A stretch of DNA of 64,000 bases from Mytilus trossulus (GCF_036588685.1 NC_086376.1:17230411-17294410); one strand, 5' to 3'; counted from the stretch's first letter, positions 46,905-59,100 are shown. The notes: generated from the letters alone by a model not told the origin. Program-made: numbers and translations.

Positions 46905-48349
46905 TGTAGTAGTGTCATTTTTACGCCTATAAAATAATAGTAAAAATATCTTTAAAATTCTTTAATTAATTGCATTTATTATAACGTTTAAATCTAGAAT
47001 TTTGATAAAGGAATATTATTATTTAAATCAAATCTACACTTTACTTTTTATATTGAGTTCATGAATATTCAAAAGGTTCTTACTTTAAATTACGTATTTG
47101 ATTGGTCATTGTGATTTCGCGGTCAATTTATATTTTGTATTGACCAGGTATAATTTGCACGGGAACTTGACAATTACAGTCGCATTATATTGTATCCCGA
47201 TTTATATAACTGTGTTATGGTTTTAATTCATTGTGGACACAACATATTACATATTGATGTAAGTTAACTTCTTTATTGTATAATTAGTATTTTTCACATG
47301 TAAATGATAAATTTAGCAAAGTTTCTATTGTATGACTTCGTTCTCCTCGTAAAGTTTGGTTATTACATAAGTATGATAGATGTACCCGAGAATCTTTTAT
47401 TTAGCTTCGTGCTACATGTATTTTATTATCTACCGTTAATTTGTCACGGTAGAACTAGATAGTTGCTTAGCTATTTGATTATTGACACAGATAATTTATA
47501 TTTCATAAATGGCGGCATATTAGACAAAATAAGGAAAAGAGATAAAGTTGATATTTATTTGTACATTTATATTATACATTGTAATGATAGAAGTATAACT
47601 ATAAATGAACTTGAGTTATTTTGTCATATCGTATGTTTTAATATTTTATGAGTCCGAATGTTTATGATTGCATTTTGGTTTTAGGACTCCATTGATGTAA
47701 TTATATACAGAATATACATTGTGAACTGTGCCTTGTCCTTGCCAGTAAAAACTCACTCCACAAGTGGTAAGAGTCAATCTATTTTTAACTATGTAATGTT
47801 GTAAACAAGACGTTATGAATTATTTCCCTTTAAATATGCGGTTTTAAGCATATTTAATATATATTGGCTTAATTAGTCTTTATGAAAATAGTATTTACAA
47901 TTCGACGATTGTTGTAACGTAATTGTATGTAAAGAACAAACAATATATTATGTTCCGATCAGTTAAATGTTATATTTGCAGTTTTAACTTTAGTTTTGTA
48001 CCGTACACATAGTAAACCAGTAAACACTATATAGTACATTATTTACGATAATGGGTTACATTCTTGTGTAGTGTTTCACAATGAGAAATGAAAGTACATG
48101 TAACATCAGCTCACTGATAGTCTATAATATGTAATAGCTGTTTAGTACACAGTATTAAAGTGCATTGTATTTTACCATAACTATATGTGATAATGTATAA
48201 CTTAGGGTACTTGAGTTTTATAATAGATCTGTTATTTATAATTGTGATATTGTTATTTCAGAGTTTATTTGTATACTACTGGTATAATAAATAATCCGAA
48301 CCCTAAACAGAGTTTGTTATATCTTTATCCAAGAATCGAACCTGTTACA
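46905..48349 (+). repeat. 3' LTR
   Basis: 1445 bp, equal to the 5' LTR apart from an extra TA in 'aatatatattggctt' near 47860. Such near identity implies a recent insertion. Confidence 0.95.
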
Positions 48350-48541
48350 GTCGTTTGTTTATGTGTTACATATTTGTTTTTCGTTCATTTTTTTTTATAT
48401 AAATAAGGCCGTTAGTTTTCTCGTTTGAATTGTTTTACATTGTCTTATCGGGGCCTTTTATAGCTGACTATGCGGCATGGGCTTTGCTCATTGTTGAAGG
48501 CCTTACGGTGACCTATAGTTGTTAATGACTGTGTCATTTTA
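48350..48541 (+). repeat. Dispersed repeat family R2, right half
   Basis: Continuation of 39099-39301 after the Gypsy element: 'gtcgtttgtttatgtg', 'cgttagttttctcgtttgaa' and 'gactatgcggcatgg', ending 'cattttag'. Its end coincides with the left breakpoint of the duplicated receptor segment. Confidence 0.85.
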
Positions 48542-48542
48542 G

Positions 48543-51500
48543 TCATAAGCTCATATAAACACATATTCTGTTGTCTCTATTTTCTTCGCTGTAATTGTTT
48601 GACATCTTCAAGAAATATTTTCTGGTATGCCTTTTTGTAACACAAAGATGTATGACTGCTGCGATAAATATCACCAAAATAATTACACTTATAAATGTCA
48701 CATATGCCAAAATTGTACTAAGCGTTATATCTGAAAACAAAAGTATCGAGAAGCATTACTGTGAAATATTGTTACGCCGTGTAAGTTTTGCAAATATCGT
48801 GTGAAGTCTTAGAAAAAAAAGATTATTCCATTTTTTTTCCTAACTTCGTAAACAAGTAAGTAATAAAAAATATTGATATCAATACGAGATAATGTGGTGT
48901 GATATGGTCGCCAATGAAACAACTATCAACAAAACGGACTAACTATTATGGGCCAGCGTACGTAACAATGAGTAAAACCGTATAGTAAGAAGCTATAAAG
49001 GGCTTTAATGGATAAAGTCTGATTTATTCAATTTTTAACATTTCATCACAATCTTGCATATTTGATGAATATGTTTTCAAAATTGCCCAGCTATGTTTCT
49101 AGAGACACATTCGAATTCATAATCCATTAAAAAGTAATTTAGTTTAGAAAAACACGCCCTATGCATAGAAACCTAAAGAATATCTTTACCTGCATCAATA
49201 TGTGTTTCTGTTGATGATCTTTCTGTAACAGTATAAAGATTTTTTTTGTCTGTCGCACCACCCATGCCATCTATTAAAACAATGGTAAAATAGTCATTAT
49301 AAAATTATTATGATTTTCATATTCTAAAGCATATGATATAACTCTCAGTTTTTATTGGTGGTTGTGTTTCTTATTCTTTAGTTCTATATAAAGTCTGATG
49401 ACGATATATATTCATCTTTTAGTCAAACTTATATTTTGGACATAACGTTGTCAGTTTCTCTCGACTAATGAGTTTAGAATGTTCGAATTGTTCCCCCCCC
49501 TCCTTTTTGTGATTGCACTCTCTATCTAGGAGAAAACATCTTGTTTCAATTTTTTATTATATTTTTTTACGTTTTTGTAACGACCATTCCAAAAGCAGCA
49601 ACTTGAACATGGTTATATCTCCCATGAAGTGAATACGACACTCCATTTAAGAATTAGAGTAACACCTTTAAGCCAGAAACATTTCTGCTTTTTCTTTTGT
49701 TTTTTGTTTTTATCACGCCACAGTTTTTAAGTTTACAGTATAAAACTTTATGGTCAAGGTCGATGTTCATCCATAACCATTGACAGCCATAAAATTCTAA
49801 AAGACCCTATAAATTATTTTCATAATGTACCGGAGACTAAACAGTTTCTGAAATTAGAAAAATGGAACACGAACCAAAGTTGCAATTTGATGTCCTAAAT
49901 CTTTCTGAAAATTGACATTTTCGCTACGAAAAAAGAACCCCGAACTTAAGTATTTTAAGGTTGACACAGTTGTTTTTATAATAATACGGTCAGCAATAGC
50001 AAGGTAGACAAAAACCTAAATAACTCATACAATGCTTTTTAAAAAAAAAATAAGGCTCACATTCAAGATGGTTATTTCGCACAAAGACGAAATACTTATT
50101 TGTATCAGTATACATATATCTTTTAAAGTATGTGTTTTTTTAAGAACTTTAGTATTTTCACAGCTTTATATAATTGGTTTATTTATAACTTATGCCGCTT
50201 AAAGTTTTATTTCGCATTTTTAATAAAACATATCAATAATCAATCATATACACGGAAATAGACTGACGTGAATTCAAGTTCAACGCAATTGTTCAATGCA
50301 TATGCACATATATATATATGTTTCACATAAAACGATGAATTAGTACTTCAAATCAAAGCAAATCAGAGTATGCATATACAAACCCACGATGTTCAAAAGC
50401 ACTTCGGTAGTATTAACGTTTCCATCTATAGTTTTGAAACATTTGTATACTCCTGCGTCTGACCTTGAAACATTCTCTATCTGCAAATTGTATTCTCCCC
50501 TTTGTATGTTACCCACTATCTTTAACTTGTCTTTGTGAGGTAAATTGATATTAATAATGCCTCGATCACCGTAAACTGTATTCTCCCGTATCCATTGACT
50601 TCGGTTCTCGAACGTCTGACATTGTAAGATAACTGTTTCTCCCACTAGTCCAATGATTTCTGTCAATGCATGCACTAGTAATAAGAAAAATGAAAGATTT
50701 CAAATATGTATGAAAAAAATAAAATCACAAAAATACTGAATATTCAAGACCAAAATCAAAAGCTCAAAGTCAACAAACGAATGAGATAACAACTGTTATA
50801 TTTTCAACTTTGTACAGATATTTTCTTATGTAGAAAATGATGGATTAAACCTGGGTTTAAAGCGCTAAGCATCACCTTGTTTTATAGTCGCAAACTAAAA
50901 TATACAACTCGTTTCATACACGACCTAAAAATGCCGATTTGGCACCAACAAAAATATGGTAATGGTCTTTAATATCAAAAGTTTAGATAAATGAGATTTT
51001 CATATCATAAAAAATTCTGAGGAAGAGTTGTCAATGGCAGTAATCTATTGGGTAAAACCTTGACTCATATCTAAGTATACCAAACAATAAGCAAAAAGGC
51101 CAATTTTGTCATATTTAACAATTTCCGTACTGTGTTTCTGATATTATAAATGACATTTCAAACCAAATTTTCCAGATAATTCCTTCCCATTCATTTATCA
51201 ACAAATAAACCAAAATTCTGAAGGAGTGAATCCTTATTTCATTTCAGTGTATTTATCTTTAGGAATTAGTAACCTAACAAAACAATGGGAGACTTTTTGC
51301 ATTTCATCATCTATAATACGTTATTTAAACAATATGAAAATAAAGATATGTAGTATATGCTTGCCAATGAGACAATTATCCATCAAAGTTCAAATGAAGT
51401 GAACGTTAGCAATTATAAGCAATCGCACGGCCTGCAACAATTAGAAATACCCATTTAGTATAGTTGTCTATATAAGACTCCGACATGACAAGTATGAATT

Positions 51501-54500
51501 AGTTCAATTGTGAAAGCATCCGGCCTAGTTTATAACAAAATAATTCAGGGAAACCAAATACGACAGATATGAAACAACGACATTAATAGTTATCAAAGGT
51601 ACCAGGATTATAATTTAGTTCGCCAGACGCGCGCTTCGTCTTCACAAGACCCACCAGTGACGCTCATATCAAAATATTTATAAAGCCAAACTAGTACAAA
51701 GTTAAAGAGCTTGAGGATCCAAAATTCCAAAAAGTTGTGCCAAATACGGCTAAGGTAATCTATGCATGGGATAAGAAAATCCTTACTTTTTCGAAACATA
51801 CCAAATTTTGTAAACAGGAAGAAATGTATCTTTTTTTTTGGTGAAATTAATTATTGATATAGTATTTTTATATTATATCGACATTGCTTGAAAGATCGTC
51901 AATATCGGATGACGAATTTATATCTTCTACTTGATTTTTTTCTACAAGTAACGGAAGTAACGGCTCAAAATGATACGGTCGAATATCTAAAGTTAGAGAG
52001 TTGCCTTGAAAACTGATGCTAACACTGTCCATTGTTTAATTATGAAGAAATATGATCGACTTCGTCCTCATTGAGACATTTTCTCGGCTTGTATCCACTG
52101 ACGTCATCACGATCACGTGACCGGTATCTCATTAAAAATCAAAGATTACGACAAGCGCTGGATTCTTTGACCATTTAAAGGCCGTTAAATGATGTTTTGA
52201 CAAGAAAAATTTATTACAATATATTTTTTTTACCAATATTTATTAACTAATAAAAAAAAATAAAAAAATGTGTCACGTCTCCAACAGCTACTACATGTTC
52301 CTCTTTTGGGACAGACACATAAATAAGGTTGCCGGGCTAAACATGTTTGTGAGCACTCAACCCTCCCCAACCTTAGACAATAGTTCACAGCACAATATAA
52401 GAATAAAAAGTAAAATCACAAAAATACTGAACTCAGAGAAAAATCAATTCGGAAAGTCCGTTATCATCAGATCGGTGCAAAACATAAAAAAAAATAAAAA
52501 AATAAAACAAATTCACAGATCAAAAGTTGCAGGGTATATCTACATCCCTGACAAAAAAAAGACAAAGAGAACATATATGAGATGACTCGCAGTTACCCGA
52601 CAGCTAGTTCAAAGACAATACCAAATAATACAGGAAATCATGTATTCAGGACTAGAATATTAATCAGGAAACGCAACATCCGAAGGATTTAGCATAAAAA
52701 CTTCATTTACCGTCAGCGAAAAAAACCGACTCTGTGCCATGCAAAAATAAAGGTATCGACAGAATGTAGTGTAGTAGTGCATATTAAGTGTATACTAATT
52801 ATATTTAATATAGTTTTAATTCACTGATAATAAAATCAATACTTATTGATGCATGATTTTTTTATTAGTTGTTAGTGGCTTGGAACTAGCTATCAGATAG
52901 CTGCGAGTACTCTCAGATCTGTTCATTGTGTCTTTTTGTGTCTTGTATTTTTGTCCATCTGATGAGTAAAGCCCTTTTTAACTGATTATTATAGTTCGTT
53001 CTTATGTTTTACTGTTATACCACTGTCCCAGGTTAGGGGGAGGGTTGGGATCCCGCTAATATGTTTAACCCCGCCACATTATTTATGTTTGTGCCTGTCC
53101 CAAGTCAGGAGCCTGTTATTCAGTGGTTGTCGTTTGTTTATGTGTTTCATATTTGTTTTTCGTTAATTTTTTTTATATATATAAAGGCCGTTAGTTTTCT
53201 CGTTTGTATTGTTTTACATTGTATAATCGGGGCCTTTTATAGCTGACTATGCGATATTGGCTTTGCTCATTGTTGAAGGCCGTAGGGTGACCTATAGTTG
53301 TTAATGTCTGGGTCATTTTGGTCTCTTGTGGACAGTTGTCTCTTTGGAAATCATACCACATCTTTTACATATTATACCAATAAAGACAATATTCAAAGAT
53401 CTAATTTGAATTGGTAACTTTTTTCGAATAAATGTATTCAAAGGATAGATAAGTTTATCAAAACCGTATATAAATATCTGGGTTTTGGAACAACGTCTAC
53501 GTTAAACTTAGAATGTGCTAATATATTTGAAATTCGCTTTTTATAGGTACAATCAAACTTGCAAACCTAATCTTTGTATCTATAAAAGTAAAGGTTAAAA
53601 GTTTTTTTGGGGAAACGAAATCCCTGACTTAATAATTTACCAGTGATACCTTATAATAGATTACGCTCATTGAAATCCCAAATCGTGACTACAGACTACA
53701 ACAGTGAAAAGTGAATAGTGCACATACTTCAGCCCGGACGTGTTATTTTATCCTTAAGGACTACAGTGAAGTATTTACGTCATACCACCACCACAATGGT
53801 GAGCGTTTTGTCGGCCGCTATAAACACAGAACTCTTAACTTTCAAGTACTTTTGTTTTTAGTTCTATAGAGATGGGCGTTCTAATTACATTTTGTTTTAT
53901 TTCTAAACTATTTTTGAAATGTAATTTGGAATCAATTGACCTTTTTTTGTCAGATTTCTCACATTTACATCGAGTTCTTTAAACATCTAGGATTTTTTAT
54001 TTTAAATATTTGCCTAATTTTTATTCTCAATTGTGATCACTTATACGGAACTTTGTAAGTAACTGCATGGCTAAGTATGAAAGTTTTTCTATTAATATTT
54101 GATCGTCTAGTTTTATTTTGTAGTTTACTGTAAAGAAATAGTTTAAAACTAAAACGTTTTCTTCCCGTGAAAGAGACGCTGTTAAAGAATTGCTGAAAAG
54201 TATGAATGATTATAAAAATCGACATAAATTTCTTTGTCGAATTTTAATCAAGCAATTATAACAATAGCAAAAGTGAACATTCATTTCAATTACCTTCCTT
54301 ACTTATTATATTGAACTGACAGTATTTGAACTTTATTTCCCAAAAAGAAAAATATCAATAACTTAAACACGATTTCGAATAAAAACAAAACAAAACAAAC
54401 AAAAATTAAAAAGAAAATCCATAAAACAAAAATTAAAAAAATAATAAAAAAACACCAAAAAACATTACCACTCTGGGATCATTTTACTTTCTATAATGAT

Positions 54501-54672
54501 TCACTCATCTCCCAAAAAGTTTGTTCAAAATAAATTCAAGGAAGCATTTGCTTTTAACATGTAATTTGTATGATAAATTAATAAATACAAGCCTTATATG
54601 CCATGTATACTACTTACCTTGAGAAGATAATGTCATATACAACAAAACAGTTAAATTAGCTAGTTTGTACAT
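48543..54672 (-). CDS. Ig-domain membrane receptor, proximal exon set with signal peptide and short tail
   Basis: Four exons on the minus strand: signal peptide 54618-54672, Ig V-type 50384-50674, linker 49190-49270 and TM 48543-48730. All junctions are phase 1. The first exon encodes MYKLANLTVLLYMTLSSQ with donor GTAAGTAG; a TATA-like stretch lies at 54726-54741. The Ig exon keeps both cysteines, the tryptophan (SQWIRE) and the DAGVYKC motif. The TM helix is intact, but a 2-nt insertion after DNRI shifts the frame and ends the tail at CVYMSL, about 25 residues after the TM. The YELI/YLEM/YLLL motifs are therefore absent. The segment 48542-51077 is a tandem duplicate of 36570-39098. It may make a tail-less receptor, or splice on to the distal exons, or be a decaying copy. 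Confidence 0.7.
50720..50950 (+). repeat. Dispersed repeat family R1 (duplicated with the receptor exons)
   Basis: Matches 38717-38965 at the same distance from its Ig exon, with small deletions ('ccaaaatcaaaagctcaaag'). Confidence 0.8.
51340..51535 (-). repeat. Family R2, diverged fragment
   Basis: 'tgccaatgagacaattatcc', 'cacggcctgcaacaatta' and 'ctatataagactccgacatg' resemble the reverse of the family's downstream half. It lies just beyond the end of the receptor duplication (51077). Confidence 0.5.
51592..51830 (-). repeat. Family R4, single copy
   Basis: 'ttatcaaaggtaccagg', 'cgccagacgcgcgcttcgtc', 'gaggatccaaaattcc' and 'gataagaaaatcctta'. It is truncated after 'ttgtaaacagga', so it lacks the last 30 bp or so seen at 10800-10822. 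It sits in the first intron of the proximal receptor set. Confidence 0.85.
51840..52900. other. Receptor first intron, mixed content
   Basis: Contains a family R1 scrap at 52408-52460 ('aaatcacaaaaatactgaac') and A-rich runs. No exon is supported. Confidence 0.4.
52905..53370 (+). repeat. Dispersed repeat family R2, most complete + copy
   Basis: Runs from 'tgttcattgtgtctttt' through 'tttgtccatctgatgagtaa', 'gggagggttgggatcccgct', 'cagtggttgtcgtttgttta' and 'gactatgcgatattgg' to 'gacagttgtctctttgg' and 'accacatctttt'. It provides the empty-site reference for the Gypsy insertion. Confidence 0.85.
53375..53820 (-). pseudogene. Internally deleted Penelope-like element remnant
   Basis: The left part (53500-53640) matches 57340-57460, the 3' region of the Penelope-like fragment. 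The right part (53770-53815, 'gtatttacgtcataccacca') matches 58565-58615, which encodes the VVVCRKYY region. The reverse transcriptase core between them is missing, so the two ends are joined directly. It abuts family R2 sequence. Confidence 0.65.
53821..54617. other. Receptor first intron, nothing recognised
   Basis: Very AT-rich with A-rich low-complexity at 54375-54460. I see no element. Confidence 0.4.
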
Positions 54673-54679
54673 TTCCACA

Positions 54680-55490
54680 AAAATTAACAACATAAGACTG
54701 TATGTACCAATTTTTCTAACATTCCTATAAATAATATAAAAATCGTGTCAAGGAAATATTTAATGTTGCATCAAGTACATCACATTATTGTAGCAAATAG
54801 TGACACATATAAGAACAGAAACACTTATTATTCTTCAAATAAATAAACATATATGGTCGAGTTGTTGTCATTTTGACACATTCCCCATTTCCATTTTCAA
54901 TTTTCTATAAAAGACAACTCAAGAAATTCAAGCATATTTTAAGGGTTAAGATAACGGTGTCTTCCTGGAATGTCTACGTTTAACAAATATCTATAGGTCT
55001 TTTTTTTGTAGGGCACGCTTTTGTCGCCCTCTTAACAAAACAAATGTAATACAAAAAGTTAAGGCAGGGGCTTATCTCGCCCTTTATTTATATGTATTCA
55101 AATACAAATTATTCTGTTCTGCCGTCTTTTTTATATCTTTCACTCGTTGCTCTGAGTATAGAAAGTTCTGATATCTAATCACTGGTCGCGGCATCTCTGA
55201 CATCTCTGATCCTCGACATCTAGAGAAAGCCTGACCTAGTGACGATTATTCTACCTACCTGGATTCTACCTGGATTATTGCAACGATCATTAAGTTGAAC
55301 ACTTTTTTTGCCACCTCATAATTTAATTTATATTAAAATTACTTATTTTAACTATAAGCTGTGGGCATAAATAGAACGAATAATTATTCTGTACTGGTAT
55401 ACATGTTGTACAATGGTTTCCACAATGTTTTAAATACTTGTCGCATACATTTATATACTGCTGCATTTATATTAAAATGTTATCTAATGT
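54680..55490. other. Intergenic, one repeat scrap
   Basis: 54855-54905 is the end of a family R3 copy ('gttgtcattttgacacatt', 'cccatttccattttcaat'). The rest is unremarkable, with no gene seen. Confidence 0.4.
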
Positions 55491-55492
55491 TG

Positions 55493-55725
55493 TGTAGGAT
55501 TAAACTTCTTCCCATTCCAATGTTCATCATTTATAATATGATTGTTAACAAATATTGACAGATTCTGCACAAACTTTTACTATATATATGTTAAGACTAT
55601 TCCATTATGTAGGATTAAACTTCTTCCCATTCCAATGTTCATCATTAATATGATTTTTAAAACATATTTTCAGATTCTGCACAAACTGTTACTGTTGAAA
55701 GACTATTCCATTCATCAATCATGAT
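55493..55725. repeat. Two-copy tandem repeat, about 117 bp
   Basis: 'gtaggattaaacttcttccc', 'attccaatgttcatcat', 'cagattctgcacaaac' and 'agactattccatt' appear in order at 55495-55607 and 55610-55713. It follows the 3' end of the minus-strand LINE and may be a duplication in its 3' UTR. Confidence 0.8.
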
Positions 55726-56829
55726 CCTTTGTGAAAATGAATGGAGATGAATTACACCGCTTTTTACTTAATTTCTAAGGATGTCCTCTAGTAGAATTTG
55801 TAGATAACTCAAACATATTTTGCCATTTAATATCACCTATCCCATATAAAGCTTATTAAACTTGTATCATTGTATCATATCATAACGATCTCTTCTGTAT
55901 TCAAGTGTTGGAAGGCCCAAGGCTCTCAATCTTTCAACATATCTTAACATTTTTATACTAGGCACTAATTTGGAAGCTCGACGCTGGATCTTTTCAATTC
56001 TCCTTATATCTTTCTTTAAATATGGTGACCACACTGGGGTGAAGTTTTCCAACAAGGGACGTATGATTGATGTATTTAAAATAATAAACATATCTTTTTC
56101 CAAATAGTCAAAGGAAATACGGATTAATGCCAAGACTCTCTTGGCTTTATTCATACATTTAGTAATATGTTTATCAAACTTAAGGTTAGGCTCAAAAGTT
56201 ATTCCTAAGTCTTTTTCTTCAGTAACAGGATTAACCTGGACATAATCATCTTCATTTTCTAGCATTGTGTATCTAGACAAGTTATTATTTTGACCAAAAT
56301 GCATTACTTTACATTTACTTGCATTAAATGATAATTTCCTTTTTCTGGACCAATCACATAGTCTATATAAATCAGCTTGCAAGTCCTGGTGTTGTTGCTC
56401 CTTAACTCCAGATACATAAATTTTGTGTCGACTGCAAAAACCTTAATCAACCCAGCAACTGCATCCGGCATATCATTAATAAACACCAAAAATAATACGG
56501 GCCCAAGTACACTGCCCTGGGGTACGCCACTTATCACATCAGCTCTAGACGAGTATATATTATTAAGTCTAACTCGCTGGGATCTATTTGTTAATTTTTT
56601 TTTATCCAATCCAAAACTTTTGCTTTAATTCCTAGATTTGCCAATAAGACGCTCATGAGACACAGTGTCGAAAGCACGACTAAAATGTAAATAAATTGTA
56701 TCCACTGAACAAAAATTATCCACTAACGATGACCAATGGTCAAGTACTTGAACAGGAACGTCCAGGTCTAAAACCATACTGACAATCTGACAACAGATTA
56801 TTCTCTAATAAATACTTCATTATAAAAAA

Positions 56830-57300
56830 GAAGATGTGGTATGATTGCGAATGAGACAACTATCCACAAAAGACCAAATGACCTAGATATTAACAACTAT
56901 AGGTCACCGTACGGTCTTCAACAATGAGCAAAGCCCATACCGCATAGTCAGCTTTAAAAGGCCCCGATAAGACAATGTAAAACAATTCAAACGAGAAAAC
57001 TAACGGCCTTATTTATGTAAAAAAAATAACGAAAAACGAATATGTAACACATAAACAAACGACAACCCCTCAATTACAGGCTCCTGACTTGGGACAGGCA
57101 CATCAATAAATAATGTGGCGGGGTTAAACATGTTAGCGGGATCCCAACCCTCCCCTAACCTGGGACAATGGTATAACAGTACAACATACGAACGAACTAT
57201 ATAAATCAGTTGAAAAAGGCTTAACTCATCAGATGGACAAAAATTTAATAGGACGTGGCCGGGTACTTATAGATCCCGACACAAAAGACACAATGAACAC
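56830..57300 (-). repeat. Dispersed repeat family R2, complete minus copy
   Basis: Reads on + from 'agatgtggtatgattgcg' through 'tacggtcttcaacaatgagc', 'ctaacggccttatttatg', 'ataatgtggcggggttaaac' and 'cagatggacaaaaattt' to 'acacaaaagacacaatgaac'. Together with the adjoining Penelope-like piece it forms the block nested in the LINE. Confidence 0.85.
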
Positions 57301-57309
57301 AATTTCCGT

Positions 57310-58620
57310 ACAAATGAGGATGTGCTATCCCGTTTGAAATAAGTTTTCTACAGGTACATCCAAACTTCAAAACCAAATCTTTATATCTATGGAAAAATTT
57401 AGTAAAGGTTTAAAGTAATTTATGGTAACGATATCCCTGGTTTAATAATTAACCAGTAATACATAGGTTGCGTTCTTTAAAATCAAAAACGTCACAACAG
57501 ACACGGGCATAGCGAACAAGTTGTGAAATATAAACACCGTAAGATGGTGCCAAAGGAACATCACCATCTAAAAATTGAAAATTAACAATAGAGAACGAAA
57601 AATCGTCTCTTTTGTCGTAAATTTTAGTGTGGAGTTTCCCGTTTAAAACCGAAATATCAAAAAGGGGAAAGGACAGTTATTACCAAATAAATTTGATTTA
57701 TTTAAAGTAAGTTTCTTGGGGTAAATTTCAGCAGTATATTGAGAAAATTCTTGATTATTTAACGAAAATAATATCATCCAGATAACGGTAAGTGTTGTTG
57801 AATTTATCAATTAAAAGCAATTTCGACGGGTCTTTACTGAGTTTAGTCATAAACTGTGATTCGTAACAGTACAAAAACAAGTCTGCTATTAAAGGGACAC
57901 AATTAGTGCCCATTGGGATACCTACAACCTGTCGATAAACTTTGTTGCCGAAACGTACATACATATTATCAAGGAAAAATTTAACAGCTTCAATCATCTC
58001 ATCACACCTCCATTAATTATATCTAGCATATTTATCTTTCTCGTTAGAGAATAATGCTTTAAATGAGTTGCAGCAAATATACATTCACCTTTACAAAACG
58101 AACATTTAATTTAATAGGAAACCTTTTGTTTAATAAGATAGTGTGGAAGTGTAGTGTAAAGAGTAGAAAAATCAAAACTATTAACAGAATCAAAAGGACC
58201 ATCAAAAGCCAGTAATTTATCTAAAACATCCAAAGATTTTTTACACTCCAAAAATGGTTTATACCACTATGTTCATATATGTTATTACAAAATTTTATGA
58301 TAAGCTCTTTAATAGTAGTTAATGAACTAGTTAAGAGCACTGACAGATTAGTTGTAGAACACTTACTAGAGACCGAGATGAAACGATATTTAAATGTTTT
58401 TTTGTGTAGTTTAGGTAGGCAATACATAGACAATGTAAATCAAATGTCCAGAAGAAGCCTTACGCTTTGATGTGGTTGTTATATGCTTGTTTACTATATG
58501 ACTCTCTGTGAAGCTGATGGACTTGAATGTAGATGAATTTAAAATTTCATTCTTAAGAACGTCCGTGTAGTATTTACGGCATACCACCACCACAATGTTG
58601 GCTGCTTTGTCGGCTGGTAA
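57310..58620 (-). pseudogene. Penelope-like element reverse transcriptase fragment
   Basis: Minus-strand blocks in order: PADKAANIVVVVCRKYY (58615-58565), STFKSISFTESHIVNKHI, then MYCLPKLHKKTFKYRF with SSKCSTTNLS (58430-58340), SGINHFWSVKN, and after frameshifts the core RQVVGIPMGTNCVPLIADLF (57935-57880) with YRYLDDIIF (57780-57757). The GIPMGTN...ADLF and YLDD motifs place it with the Penelope-like/telomerase-related reverse transcriptases rather than LINEs. I see no GIY-YIG endonuclease. It is broken by several frameshifts. The upstream junction lies inside the LINE frame, giving a chance LINE-Penelope fused open frame at 58411-58821. Confidence 0.82.
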
Positions 58621-59100
58621 TTTGTCTCTAATAAGTGATTCGCACACTTTACAAATAACGCATGTTAAACTTACTGGACGATAATTACATGGCTGTTGTT
58701 TATCACCTTTATTTTTAAAAATAGGTGAAAGTATTACATTTTTCCATTCTTCTGGTAAAACACCTTCTGATAAGGATTTATCAAAAATTATACATAACGT
58801 ATAACTTATAGATTGTCTCACTTCATATAAAACTTTAGAATGAAGGTTGTCGGACCCTGCTTACTTGTATACATATAAATTGTTCAGCTTTTTTAAAACA
58901 TCAACAGTAACTGAGATATCTAAAAGTATCTCTTCCATATCTTTCACATTAGATTGTTCATTTAAATCTTTTGGATGTGTAAATACACTACTAAAGAAAG
59001 TATTAAGTACGTTTACGTTTTCAGTGTCATTAATAGCTAAAGAGCCATCAGACTTCATTATGTTACCCACACCAGTTATTGTTTTCAATTTAGATTTGAC

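Larger units (their letters stand above)
39302..48349 (+). mobile_element. Full-length Ty3/Gypsy LTR retrotransposon
   Basis: 9048 bp, TG...CA ends, with LTRs 39302-40744 (1443 bp) and 46905-48349 (1445 bp). By eye they differ only by a 2-bp TA indel. The target-site duplication is GTCG (39298-39301 and 48350-48353), and the empty site is visible in other family R2 copies ('ggttgtcgtttg'). The primer site is 40748-40762 and the polypurine tract is about 46893-46904 (AGAGGGGAGAA). A single 1570-codon frame is intact. It lies in + orientation within what would be an intron of the minus-strand Ig receptor gene. Confidence 0.97.
55867..59100 (-). pseudogene. Dead CR1/Jockey-like LINE, split by a nested insertion
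   Basis: On the minus strand the pieces read, 5' to 3': a region before RT (59088-58861, LNTFFSSVFTHPKDL); RT blocks with WKNVILSPIFKNKGD and NYRPVSLT (58821-58620); then, after the insertion at about 56830-58620, YLLENNLLSDCQYGFRPGRS (about 56823-56765, then a frameshift) and FSRAFDTVSHERL. Next is GVPQGSVLGPVLFLVFIND (56530), followed by the catalytic block as FAVDTK instead of FADDTK. A frameshift near 56380 leads to LCDWSRKRKLSFNASKCKVMHFG and the C-terminal RIEKIQRRASKLVP. The lost catalytic aspartate and several frameshifts make it inactive. Confidence 0.88.
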
